NCBI RefSeq assembly: GCF_030540765.1
Contig: NZ_JAUOEL010000002.1
Coordinates: 248,001-312,000, forward strand
DNA from: Flavivirga jejuensis
GTDB taxonomy: Bacteria > Bacteroidota > Bacteroidia > Flavobacteriales > Flavobacteriaceae
DNA: 64,000 nt
Reading direction: 5' to 3'
Positions 37,496-46,672 of the stretch are shown here, one piece after another (positions within the stretch are counted from its first letter, which is position 1; each line of letters starts with the position of its first letter). Under the pieces are notes generated by a model that saw nothing but the letters and a program-made list of their open reading frames with translations, was not told where the DNA came from and searched no databases. The position numbers and the translations under genes are program-made.

Positions 37496-38031
37496 GCCTA
37501 TTTTTATTTTTTTTTGAAATTTTTAAAACTAAATCTTGTATTTTTCTTGTTTTGTTGTTAAAAATTCATAGAATCGCTTATTTTGTTTTGTTTTATGTAA
37601 TAGTTTTTTAGAAAAAAAAATCAGAAAACCTGTGTGTCTTTGATGGTGGGCTTTTAACGTTTAATTATTGTGTAATAATAAGGTGTTTTTGTTTTAAATA
37701 GTTTTTAAAAACAGATGAGATAATTATGTTGAAACTTATAAGTTACGTTGCTTAGTTTCTGTCTATACATATTTAATTAATAAACTGTAGATTGGCATAC
37801 TTGATGTGATACTGAAAGTTTAATAATCAGTAATTGCCTGATAAGATTTAATTTGATTTCCAGAAAAAATATTTTTAATGACCTAAGATTAAGCTAATGT
37901 ATAATGTATTTGTGTATAGACTAAAATTAGGTAGTTTTTATAAGGTTTTTGATAACCATAATAAAAAGTGCAGAGATTAATAATGCAGTTAATATATAGT
38001 TTTAACCAAAACTAGAGCGATAGTAAGCTGG
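37496..38031. other. Gene-free interval, conserved with module B
   Basis: Counterpart of 25305-25880: the first ~270 bases are closely similar, the middle is diverged, and the last ~35 bases are conserved. No gene is seen on either strand. Confidence 0.6.
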
Positions 38032-38616
38032 TTACTGTTTAATAACATATTTATAGATGAATAACAAAAATAAATTATCTTCATTAAAAGCTTTTCGTAT
38101 TTTTTTATAAGCGGTATACATGTGAGACTCTACTGTTTTTACAGAAATATCTAATTGTTCCGAAATTTCCTTATACTTAAGACCTTGAAACTTATTCATA
38201 TACAAAATCTGTTTGCATTGTTCTGGTAGTGTTTCTATTATATTTTTTAATTTAATAATACGTTTTTCTAGAGCTTCAGGGTCTTCTGCAATTCTCTCTC
38301 TAAGAGCTTGTTCTTTAAGTTCATTAAAAAAAGCATCTCTTTTTTTTTGTTTTCTGTAAATATCAATATAAGTGTTGTATGTTATTCTGTACAAATAACT
38401 TTTAATAGATTTTTCAGTATTTATTTTTAATCTATTCTTCCAAAGTATTATAAATGTTTGCTGTACAATATCTTCTGTTTCGTGTAAATCGTGAGTATAG
38501 GTAACAGAATAATCTAAAAGTTTTTTATAATAACGCTCAAACAATATCTTAAATGCCTTTCTATTGCCTTTTTTTATATTTTTAGCCAATATAGAGTCGT
38601 TTGAGAGAGCTTTCAA
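38032..38616 (-). CDS. ECF sigma factor, module C
   Basis: 194 residues, differing from the module B sigma factor at roughly a dozen positions, mostly in the N-terminal half; region 4 (QLDISVKTVESHMYTAYKKIRK) is identical. The start codon appears to be TTG (38614-38616). It is divergent from FecR C across 122 bases. Identical DNA-binding regions imply that it recognises the same GGG-N16-CGT promoters as the module B factor. Confidence 0.92.
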   Translation of the reverse strand: MKALSNDSILAKNIKKGNRKAFKILFERYYKKLLDYSVTYTHDLHETEDIVQQTFIILWKNRLKINTEKSIKSYLYRITYNTYIDIYRKQKKRDAFFNELKEQALRERIAEDPEALEKRIIKLKNIIETLPEQCKQILYMNKFQGLKYKEISEQLDISVKTVESHMYTAYKKIRKAFNEDNLFLLFIYKYVIKQ

Positions 38617-38676
38617 ATTAATTTTTTACATTTTTAATTATAAAGTACAAATATGCTAAAAAAAAATAAAATTAAG

Positions 38677-38704
38677 CTAAGGGTAAAACAATAAATTAAC
38701 GTAT
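38677..38704 (+). promoter_or_regulatory. ECF-type promoter of module C FecR-SusCD
   Basis: ctaagggtaaaacaataaat...cgtatt; GGG (38681-38683) and CGT (38700-38702) are separated by 16 bases, 36 bases ahead of the FecR start. Confidence 0.65.
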
Positions 38705-38738
38705 TGATTATACAAACTAAATTAAAACAAACAAACAG

Positions 38739-39872
38739 TTGAAAAAACTAACAATAAAATATATAACAAATACAATATCTTCAAAAGAGCTAAGTGAACT
38801 TAAAGTATTGTTAAGAGAAAAGAAAAACCAAGACCTTTTTAAAGACTATATAAAAGATTATTATGATATCCATACATTACTAAATAAACCAGATATAGAT
38901 AGTGCCTATAAAAAAATATGGGACACAATAAATGAAAAGGAGCAACCAAGGCAGTATGTTTTACCAAGTTGGTTTAAATATTCTGCTGCGGCTTTAATAG
39001 TTCTTATGTTTTCATTGTCTTATTTCTTTATAAACAATCAAAAACCAATTAATAATTTAAATTCTTTTGAAGAAGTCGTAAGCCCTGGTGTTGATAAAGC
39101 CACTTTAACTCTTGAAGATGGTTCTAGTGTTGTTTTAGAAAAAGGACAGCATTATAATACAGAAGATGTTGAAAGTAATGGAGAACAAATAGTATATAAT
39201 AAAAAAGGAAGTACCAGTATTTCGTACAACTACCTTACTGTGCCAAGAGGCGGTAAGTTTGAGGTAAAGTTAGCAGATGATACGCAGGTTTGGTTAAATT
39301 CTGAATCAAAATTAAAATACCCTGTAACCTTTAAAAAAGGAGAAACCCGTCAAGTAACCCTTGTATATGGCGAAGCTTATTTTGATGTGTCTCCTAGCGA
39401 AAATCATAATGGAGCAACTTTTAAAGTTGTATCTAATCTGCAAGAAGTAGAAGTGTTAGGTACAGAATTTAATATAAAAGCTTATAAAGATGAAAAAAGT
39501 GTCTATACCACTTTGGCCGAAGGTAAAGTGTCTGTAAGAAATGACGTTTTTAAAGAAAAACTAAACGTAGGTGAACAATCTGTTTTAAATGAAGTAACAA
39601 GTAATATTAAAATTAAAACTGTTAATGTTTATAATGAAACAGCTTGGAGAGAAGGTATATTTTCTTTTAAAAATAAGCCTCTAAAGGAAATTATGAAAGC
39701 TTTGTCTAGATGGTATGATGTAGATATAATTATTAAAAACAAAAAACTTGAAGATATAAGATTTAATGGGGTCTTAAGTAAAAGTATGAATCTAGAAGAA
39801 ATTTTAGAACCTATTAAAAGAAATATTAATCTAAATTATAAAGTATATGATGACAAAATAGTTCTGGAATAA
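38739..39872 (+). CDS. FecR-type anti-sigma factor, module C
   Basis: 377 residues, TTG start at 38739. Same layout as the module B protein: a cytoplasmic N-terminus, a transmembrane helix (AAALIVLMFSLSYFFI, about 82-98), a periplasmic FecR domain and a C-terminal domain ending YKVYDDKIVLE. Only scattered substitutions and one missing residue near the membrane helix distinguish it from module B. SusC follows after the conserved hairpin. Confidence 0.9.
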   Translation: MKKLTIKYITNTISSKELSELKVLLREKKNQDLFKDYIKDYYDIHTLLNKPDIDSAYKKIWDTINEKEQPRQYVLPSWFKYSAAALIVLMFSLSYFFINNQKPINNLNSFEEVVSPGVDKATLTLEDGSSVVLEKGQHYNTEDVESNGEQIVYNKKGSTSISYNYLTVPRGGKFEVKLADDTQVWLNSESKLKYPVTFKKGETRQVTLVYGEAYFDVSPSENHNGATFKVVSNLQEVEVLGTEFNIKAYKDEKSVYTTLAEGKVSVRNDVFKEKLNVGEQSVLNEVTSNIKIKTVNVYNETAWREGIFSFKNKPLKEIMKALSRWYDVDIIIKNKKLEDIRFNGVLSKSMNLEEILEPIKRNINLNYKVYDDKIVLE

Positions 39873-39873
39873 A

Positions 39874-39921
39874 AAAAGAGACGAGGTTTATACCGCTCAA
39901 AGTAAATTAACCTCATCCCCT
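39874..39921 (+). promoter_or_regulatory. Conserved hairpin between FecR and SusC, module C
   Basis: gacgaggtt (39880-39888) and aacctcatc (39909-39917) pair with one mismatch; almost identical in sequence to module B. Confidence 0.5.
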
Positions 39922-39968
39922 AGATTTAAATACATTAATTAAATAAATAACTAATGCCTAACAAATTT

Positions 39969-42900
39969 ATGAATTTTAATTTTACTAAAGAATTTTACTT
40001 TTTTAGGAAAACAACAAAAAACTTTATTATGAGAACAATGCTGTTGTTGTTTTGCTCTACCATTTTTGGTTTTACACCCATTGACATTATTTCACAGAAT
40101 GTGAATGTTAAAATTAAGGAGAACAAAATAGTTACCATTGATGAAATCTTTGATATTATTCAGACGCAAACAGATTATAAGTTTATATACCGTTCAGATC
40201 TTTTTAAGGATTTCCCTTTGGTTAATTTGAGCAAAAGTACCATTAAAGTAAAAGATTTACTATCTAAAGCTGTTTCTAATGTAGATTATCATTTTGAACT
40301 ACTTAAACATAATACAATTGTAATCGAAAAAAAAGTTTCAAGAAAAATACAAGAGGAAATTACTGGGAATGTTACTGATGAGAATAAGGTTCCTTTATTC
40401 AATGTAACTGTTCAAATTAAAGGGACTAGAAAGGGAGTTCTAACAGATTTCGATGGTAATTATAGTATTAAAGGTCTTATGACTAATGATGTGTTAATTT
40501 TTTCTAGTATGGGATTTGAAACACAAAGTATAAAGGTAGGTGACAAAAAAGTGATAAATGTTGTTTTAAAAGAGTCTGATAATGAGTTAGATGAAATAGT
40601 TGTAACAGGCAAGAAAATAGTTAATACAGGATATCAAGTTCTTTCAAAGGCAAAATCTATAGGTTCTTTTGAATCTGTAGGAGCCGAATTAATAGAAACT
40701 AAATTTCAAACAAATATTTTAGAAAGAATAGAAGGGACTATAAGCGGGTTATCTTTATATCGAGGTACTCCCGTAATTAGAGGGGTTTCCACACTTTATG
40801 GAGAAGATTATCCTTTAATTGTTTTAGATGGCGTGATTTATGAAGGCGATTTAGAATCTATTAATCCTAGCGATATAGAGAATGTTTCGGTTTTAAAAGA
40901 TGCTACAGCGGCTTCGATTTACGGTGTTAGAGCTGCAAATGGAGTTATTGTGGTAACTACTAAGCAAGATGTTGTTGGTAAGCCAAGATTTAGCTATAGA
41001 TCATCATATCAAATAGAGCCACTACCAAGTCGATCATATCAAAACTTAATGTCATCTGCCGAATTTGTTGATTATCAGTTAGCAATCTGGAATACCATAG
41101 CTGCTCATAATACCCCAGAACAAATGTATGATTTAAGAAAAGATATAACGTTAGCTATGGATGAAGTTAATACATTATTGTTTGATAATTTGGGGGGAGG
41201 TATTTCAGACGAGTATTTAAATTCTGAGTTAAATAGACTTAGGGGGCAAGATGGATATGATCAAGTTGTAGATGAGTTATTAACTTCAAAATATACACAA
41301 CAACATAACTTTTCATTAAGAGGTGGAACTGAAGCCCATCGATATGCAGTATCTCTTAATTATACAAGTAATGGTTCTTTTGAAATTGATAGGCCTAGTG
41401 AAAGAATAGGGCTTAACGTAAAAAATTATTTTAAATTAAACGATCGGTTTAAGTTTGATCTGTCTATTTTAGGTAGTTATAATTATTCAGATAATTATAC
41501 GGGTATTACTGGTCTTAATTTAATAGGTTCCTCAAGACTTCCTTATGAAGTGCTTAGAGATGAAGATGGAAATCCAGCGGAGTGGAATCACATTAAGAGT
41601 GATTGGGAGATTCAAAGACTTATTGGATCAGGTTTATTAGATCAATCGTATTATCCTTTGAACCAATTGGAGGAAAGTAGAACACAAGTTAAAAGACCTT
41701 CTATTGTTATAAATTTCGGAGCAAATATTAAGCTTTCAGAAGCATTGAGTTTAGATTTAAGGGGGCAACAAGAGATTGGTAAAACCCGTAGTACAAGGTA
41801 TTCTTCAGGAAATTCTTATACTGTTCGTAATATGATAAACGATGCTGCTCAAATAGTAGATGTGGTTGTTGGGGGTGTAACTGATCCTGTTTTAGAGGAT
41901 CCAATTACTGGTGTCAAAACTGGAGGTGAAATTATTCATAATGTCCCTATTGGAGGTCAAGTTTCAGAATCATTTACAGATAGGAGTTCATATACTTTAC
42001 GGGCGCAACTTAACTATAATAAGTCATTTAATCAAAAACATGATGTAAGCTTTCTTCTTGGTGGAGAAAGAAGACAAGTAGTTACTGATGGCTATGGATT
42101 TACACGTTATGGTTATGATCCTGATAATTTAACTTTTGTTGCTGTAGATGAAGCTAAGATGAGTTTACGGATTACTGATACAGAAGCTGTTCTAAACAAT
42201 TTTCTTTTACCATCACAAGCTTCTTACACAAATTCAATTGATAGATATGTATCTGTTTACGGAAATGCTTCCTACATGTTTGATGATAAATTAGGACTTA
42301 ATGTAAGTGCAAGAATAGACGAGTCTAATTTATTTGGTAAAAACCCTAAATATGCATATCGTCCGCTTTGGTCTTTTGGTGCAAACTACATCATAGACAC
42401 ACAACCTGTGTCATGGCTTGATAGATTAAAAATTAGAGCTACCTATGGGATAAGCGGTAATGTTTTTGATAACAGTGGACCAGATGCTTTGGCAACAGCT
42501 TCTGATATTCCTAATGATGCGGGAGAAGACTATGCTAGTATAAGTTCTCCGCCAGTTGAAGAGTTGAGATGGGAACAAACTTTTATAACTAATCTAGCTA
42601 TAGATTATGAGTTGTTTTCTAAGAAATTAAGAGGTACTATTGAACTTTATGATAGAAGTACCAAAGACGCTGTTGCACGTGTAGACGCAGATCCTATTTT
42701 AGGTTGGACTAATGTTCCTAAAAATTATGCCTCATTAAACAATAGAGGTATTGAATTAAGTTTTAATACACAATTTATAAATACTCAGGACTTTGGATGG
42801 AGTGGTAATTTAATTCTTAATTATAATAGAAATAAAGTTACAGAGTATATTGATGAACAAGGTGTAGATCCATATGATTATCTTTCCGATAATCAATTAA

Positions 42901-43583
42901 GAGAGGGTCAAGAGTTAAATACACTTTATTCGCTTCGCTATGCTGGCTTAAACGAGAATGGGGCTCCATTACTTTATAAAGCAGATGGTACTATTACAGA
43001 CAGTTATCTTGAGTTAGAATTGGAAGATTTGATAGATGAAGGAACTTATGATCCTCCATATCATGCAGCATTCACTAATAATATAACGTATAAACAATTT
43101 AATCTTTCTTTTCTTTTTATTTATTATGGAGGACATGTTCAGAGAGATGTAGCTGCAGGGCATTATCCATCATATAAATATCCCTGGTCATTAACTCGTA
43201 ATGTAGATAGGATACATTTAAATTATTGGAAAGAGCCAGGTGATGAGGCGGATATATATACGGCACCAGCAATTAATTGGGATAGCTCAGGCAGTGATGG
43301 TCATGTTCCAAGTGATCAAAGAAATATATGGACCTATGCAGATATACATGTTCAAAAGGCAGATTACGTTAAGCTAAGAAATATATCTTTAGCCTATAAT
43401 GCACCTAAAGCAATCTTAGAAAAAATTAATTTTTCTAATTTGAGATTAACTTTTGATGTTCGTAACCCTTTTCTCTGGACAAATAACAGAAATAATCTAG
43501 ACCCTGAAGCTTGGTCTGAAGATGGTAGTAGAGGAACTGGGGTTATGCCAACATATACTTTTGCAATTAATTTTAATTTTTAA
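39969..43583 (+). CDS. SusC/RagA-family TonB-linked transporter with STN domain, module C
   Basis: About 1204 residues from the ATG at 39969 (an in-frame ATG five codons earlier is possible). Signal region, STN domain (IDEIFDIIQTQTDYKFIYRSDLF), carboxypeptidase-D-like domain (ITGNVTDENKVPLFNVTVQIKG), plug (ATAASIYGVRAANGVIVVTTKQD) and barrel. In the plug the usual TTKGG reads TTKQD, unlike A and B. Compared with module B the barrel shows patchy divergence around 350-385, 625-660 and 810-850, consistent with different ligands but a shared signalling front end. Confidence 0.93.
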   Translation: MNFNFTKEFYFFRKTTKNFIMRTMLLLFCSTIFGFTPIDIISQNVNVKIKENKIVTIDEIFDIIQTQTDYKFIYRSDLFKDFPLVNLSKSTIKVKDLLSKAVSNVDYHFELLKHNTIVIEKKVSRKIQEEITGNVTDENKVPLFNVTVQIKGTRKGVLTDFDGNYSIKGLMTNDVLIFSSMGFETQSIKVGDKKVINVVLKESDNELDEIVVTGKKIVNTGYQVLSKAKSIGSFESVGAELIETKFQTNILERIEGTISGLSLYRGTPVIRGVSTLYGEDYPLIVLDGVIYEGDLESINPSDIENVSVLKDATAASIYGVRAANGVIVVTTKQDVVGKPRFSYRSSYQIEPLPSRSYQNLMSSAEFVDYQLAIWNTIAAHNTPEQMYDLRKDITLAMDEVNTLLFDNLGGGISDEYLNSELNRLRGQDGYDQVVDELLTSKYTQQHNFSLRGGTEAHRYAVSLNYTSNGSFEIDRPSERIGLNVKNYFKLNDRFKFDLSILGSYNYSDNYTGITGLNLIGSSRLPYEVLRDEDGNPAEWNHIKSDWEIQRLIGSGLLDQSYYPLNQLEESRTQVKRPSIVINFGANIKLSEALSLDLRGQQEIGKTRSTRYSSGNSYTVRNMINDAAQIVDVVVGGVTDPVLEDPITGVKTGGEIIHNVPIGGQVSESFTDRSSYTLRAQLNYNKSFNQKHDVSFLLGGERRQVVTDGYGFTRYGYDPDNLTFVAVDEAKMSLRITDTEAVLNNFLLPSQASYTNSIDRYVSVYGNASYMFDDKLGLNVSARIDESNLFGKNPKYAYRPLWSFGANYIIDTQPVSWLDRLKIRATYGISGNVFDNSGPDALATASDIPNDAGEDYASISSPPVEELRWEQTFITNLAIDYELFSKKLRGTIELYDRSTKDAVARVDADPILGWTNVPKNYASLNNRGIELSFNTQFINTQDFGWSGNLILNYNRNKVTEYIDEQGVDPYDYLSDNQLREGQELNTLYSLRYAGLNENGAPLLYKADGTITDSYLELELEDLIDEGTYDPPYHAAFTNNITYKQFNLSFLFIYYGGHVQRDVAAGHYPSYKYPWSLTRNVDRIHLNYWKEPGDEADIYTAPAINWDSSGSDGHVPSDQRNIWTYADIHVQKADYVKLRNISLAYNAPKAILEKINFSNLRLTFDVRNPFLWTNNRNNLDPEAWSEDGSRGTGVMPTYTFAINFNF

Positions 43584-43588
43584 AAATA

Positions 43589-45040
43589 ATGAAACATATT
43601 TATAAAATAGTATTAGCATTACTAATTATTTTAAATTTCTATTCTTGTGATGACTTCTTAGAGGTAAAACCAAAAGGAGAATTTATACCTAGAAATCATG
43701 AAGATTTTGTACTTCTATTGAGTGATCCAAGTCTTGTAAATCAGTTCGATATGGGCAATGTTAATCTTTTTACGGATGATTTAGAAAAATCATCTGAGCC
43801 ATATATGCCAATTGGTCTTAGCTTTTTTAATCTCTCAGATTATGGTGTAAATTATTATTATTTTAACTCTGGACCTACATATCTAGATGATGAAGATGAT
43901 GCTTTTTTTATAGCATCTTATGAACAAATTTACACCTATGATTATGTGGCAAGCGAGGTAATGGAAGTTACAGATGCATCTGAAGAAGATAAATTAGCGG
44001 TTAGAGCAGAAGCCTTATTTGGTAGAGCATACACTTTTTTCAAATTAATAAACCTTTATGCAGTAGCCTACGATTCTGATACAGCTAGTACAGATTATGG
44101 TGTGCCTCTAATTTTAGAAAGTAATATTTATGCAGAATATGGTAGGAATACTGTAGAAGAAGTTTATAATCAAATAATTAAGGATTTGTTAGAAGCTAGT
44201 ACTTATCTTCCCGTAACTGCCTCAAGTAATTTACACCCAACAAAAGCTTCTGGTTATTTACTGTTAGCTAAGGTATATTTATTTATGAGGCAATTTGATA
44301 ATGCACTTACTTATGCAAATTTAGCTTTAGATAATAAAGAAAATTTTGAATTGCAAGATTTAAAAAATTACAGTGCTGGTTTTGGTACGGAGGATAGAAT
44401 TACGAACACAAATACTGGATTAGTAATGGAAGATATATATGATATATCAGAAAACATGTATATCAAAATATCGCTTAATAATTTTGAAGGAGAGGCTTTA
44501 GCAACAGAAGAGTTAGTAGATGTGTATGAAAAAGATTTACCAACTGGTTCAATAGATAAACGTAGAGATTTGTATTTTGATACTGATTGGTCGGAATATG
44601 AACAATTTGATAAAGTTTATCTTTTTGGTAGGACTATTTTTTCTAACTTTGTGAGAAGAAATGCAGGAATGTTGTTACCAGACCTATATCTTATTTTAGC
44701 GGAAGCAGAAGCTAGAGTTGGTAGTAAAGATAAAGCCATGGAGTATATAAACTATCTTAGAGATTATAGAATTACCGACAATGTGGCATTAACAGCTGCA
44801 ACGAATGACGAAGCTTTATTAATGGTTTTAGAAGAAAGAAGAAGAGAGCTTTCTTTTCTTTCTGATTTTAGGTTTGTGGATCTTAAAAGGCTTAATAAAG
44901 AACCTCAATTTGCTAAAACAATAACTCATACTATCGAAGGTGTAGATTACACATTACCACCAAACGATTTAAGGTATGTTTTACCTCTTGCTAATACTGT
45001 TATAGATTTTAATCCAGATATGCCTCAATATGATAGGTAA
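43589..45040 (+). CDS. SusD/RagB-family outer membrane lipoprotein, module C
   Basis: 483 residues with a lipoprotein signal (LNFYSCDDFLEV, Cys about residue 20). Conserved SusD helices: RAEALFGRAYTFFKLINLYAVAYDSDTASTDYGVP, LLPDLYLILAEAEARVGSKDKAMEYINYLRDYR, LEERRRELSFLSDFRFVDLKRLN. It begins 5 bases after SusC and is diverged from module B mostly in N-terminal loops and between about 255 and 335. Confidence 0.92.
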   Translation: MKHIYKIVLALLIILNFYSCDDFLEVKPKGEFIPRNHEDFVLLLSDPSLVNQFDMGNVNLFTDDLEKSSEPYMPIGLSFFNLSDYGVNYYYFNSGPTYLDDEDDAFFIASYEQIYTYDYVASEVMEVTDASEEDKLAVRAEALFGRAYTFFKLINLYAVAYDSDTASTDYGVPLILESNIYAEYGRNTVEEVYNQIIKDLLEASTYLPVTASSNLHPTKASGYLLLAKVYLFMRQFDNALTYANLALDNKENFELQDLKNYSAGFGTEDRITNTNTGLVMEDIYDISENMYIKISLNNFEGEALATEELVDVYEKDLPTGSIDKRRDLYFDTDWSEYEQFDKVYLFGRTIFSNFVRRNAGMLLPDLYLILAEAEARVGSKDKAMEYINYLRDYRITDNVALTAATNDEALLMVLEERRRELSFLSDFRFVDLKRLNKEPQFAKTITHTIEGVDYTLPPNDLRYVLPLANTVIDFNPDMPQYDR

Positions 45041-45256
45041 ATAAAGGATTTTATACTGACTATCACTCTTGGTAAACCCTAGGGTGATAGTTAGTTTTAT
45101 ACCCAATCAAGTTAAGCGCAGATTTTGTCTTTGAAGGCAGAAACTGCATTTTTTATTTTACCACAACCATAACTAAAAAAAAGCAATTCTAACCTCTCCA
45201 AAGGAGAGGTTAATTGGAAACCCCGACCCAAGGGTCGGAGAATTTTTAGATTAAAC
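45041..45256 (+). other. SusD-TlpA spacer with hairpins, module C
   Basis: Contains three possible hairpins: actatcac...gtgatagt (about 45058-45093), aacctctcc/ggagaggtt (45191-45211) and ccgaccc/gggtcgg (45222-45238). Module A has a spacer of similar size; module B lacks it. The hairpins may lower or uncouple TlpA expression. Confidence 0.5.
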
Positions 45257-46402
45257 ATGAACAACATGAAAAAGACAAAAACTATAACTATAATTCTATT
45301 AATAGCATTATTGTTTTCTTGTAATCAAAAAACACCTCAGTACACAATTAATGGAATTTTTAAAGACGGCATAGGGGAGTTACTTATTTTAGAGGATGTT
45401 TCAGATAAATATTCAATTAAAACTATAGACTCTATGCGTGTTGATGCTAATGGGAATTTTTCATTTAGCGGGCCTTCATTTGGAGAAATAAAAGAAGTTA
45501 GATTATCCATAGCAGGAACTAGATTTAAAGACGAGATACTTATTGAGGATACCATTGTTAATGTAAATATTATACAAAAAGTCATTACAGAAAAATATAC
45601 GAAGTCTATTTTTAAAGTAGAAAGAAGCAAAGAAGATGCCTTATATGCTAAACTTAAAGCTAATTATAAAGAAAGAAGAAATATATGGGGAGGAAAAACA
45701 AACAAGCTAGTAGTAGCGAATAAGAAGGAGGAAATTGGTGATGAAGAGTTGGCAAAAGCATGTGAAAAATTAGACGTAGATTTTATTACCGAGATGTTAG
45801 ATACGCTATCCAATTATCCAAATAATTATGCAACTGCTTTTTATATAAAAAATTATATGTTAGGCTATGATCCGTTACCATCGGTTGAAGAAGCATTCAG
45901 TAATTTGACTGATAATATAAAGAACTCAAAAGAAGCAACACCAATAACATCACGTTTAGAAGTCATAAAAAGATCATTTGTAGGAGGTACCCCTGATGAT
46001 TTTTCCATTCCTTCATTAGATGGAGGAGAAACTAGTTTGTATCAATACAGAGGTAAAGTATTGTTGATAGATTGTTGGGCAACTTGGTGTGGCCCCTGTA
46101 TTAAGGAAATGCCACATATAGGAGAAATATACAATGAATTTCATCCTAAAGGTTTAGAAGTTTTAGGAATATCTTATGATAGAAAGGAAACTAAATGGCG
46201 TAATTTTTTAAAGAAAAATGAGTATGTTGTTTGGGATCAGGCTTCATCATTAAAAGAATGGAATTGTCCTTCAGCAAAAGTATTCGCAGTAAATACAATA
46301 CCAGAAACTATTTTAATAGATAAAAATGGGGTAATTGTTGCTAGAGGCCTTAAAGGCGATAAACTTAAAACAAAAATTAAAGAAATACTTGCTGTAGAGT
46401 AA
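45257..46402 (+). CDS. TlpA-like thioredoxin lipoprotein, module C
   Basis: 381 residues, MNNMKKTKT start, lipobox LLFSC, DUF4369-like N-terminal domain, C-terminal thioredoxin domain with WCGPC and NTIPET. The N-terminal two thirds match module A almost residue for residue, while the final third is closer to module B (for example SYDRKETKW and AVNTIPET), so the gene is a mosaic. It is probably a periplasm-facing disulfide oxidoreductase working with the uptake pair. Confidence 0.86.
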   Translation: MNNMKKTKTITIILLIALLFSCNQKTPQYTINGIFKDGIGELLILEDVSDKYSIKTIDSMRVDANGNFSFSGPSFGEIKEVRLSIAGTRFKDEILIEDTIVNVNIIQKVITEKYTKSIFKVERSKEDALYAKLKANYKERRNIWGGKTNKLVVANKKEEIGDEELAKACEKLDVDFITEMLDTLSNYPNNYATAFYIKNYMLGYDPLPSVEEAFSNLTDNIKNSKEATPITSRLEVIKRSFVGGTPDDFSIPSLDGGETSLYQYRGKVLLIDCWATWCGPCIKEMPHIGEIYNEFHPKGLEVLGISYDRKETKWRNFLKKNEYVVWDQASSLKEWNCPSAKVFAVNTIPETILIDKNGVIVARGLKGDKLKTKIKEILAVE

Positions 46403-46672
46403 TTTATACTTTCGAGAAATGTAATTATGATTTTATAAAATTCTTTAGTCCTTGTTTCATCACAATTTTAGTACCCAGTTAATGATATTAAAAAAGAATA
46501 AGGAATGCACTTTTTACAAAACAGTTATTTAAAATAAAATTATTACGTCGTGCATGTAGATAATCATAAAATTTTATTTTGAAAAGTCTTTGTTTGGAGA
46601 AATAAAGAAAATCTAAGTCACCAGTTTATACATAAGTAAATACAATTAACACATATTTTATTATTCCATCAA

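Larger units (their letters stand above)
35887..46402. repeat. Segmental duplication, copy C (module C)
   Basis: Same gene order and orientation as 23727-34026. Similarity by eye is highest in the sigma and FecR genes, the FecR-SusC spacer, the SusC N-terminus and the TlpA C-terminus. TlpA and the SusD-TlpA spacer resemble module A more than module B at their 5' side. Confidence 0.85.
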
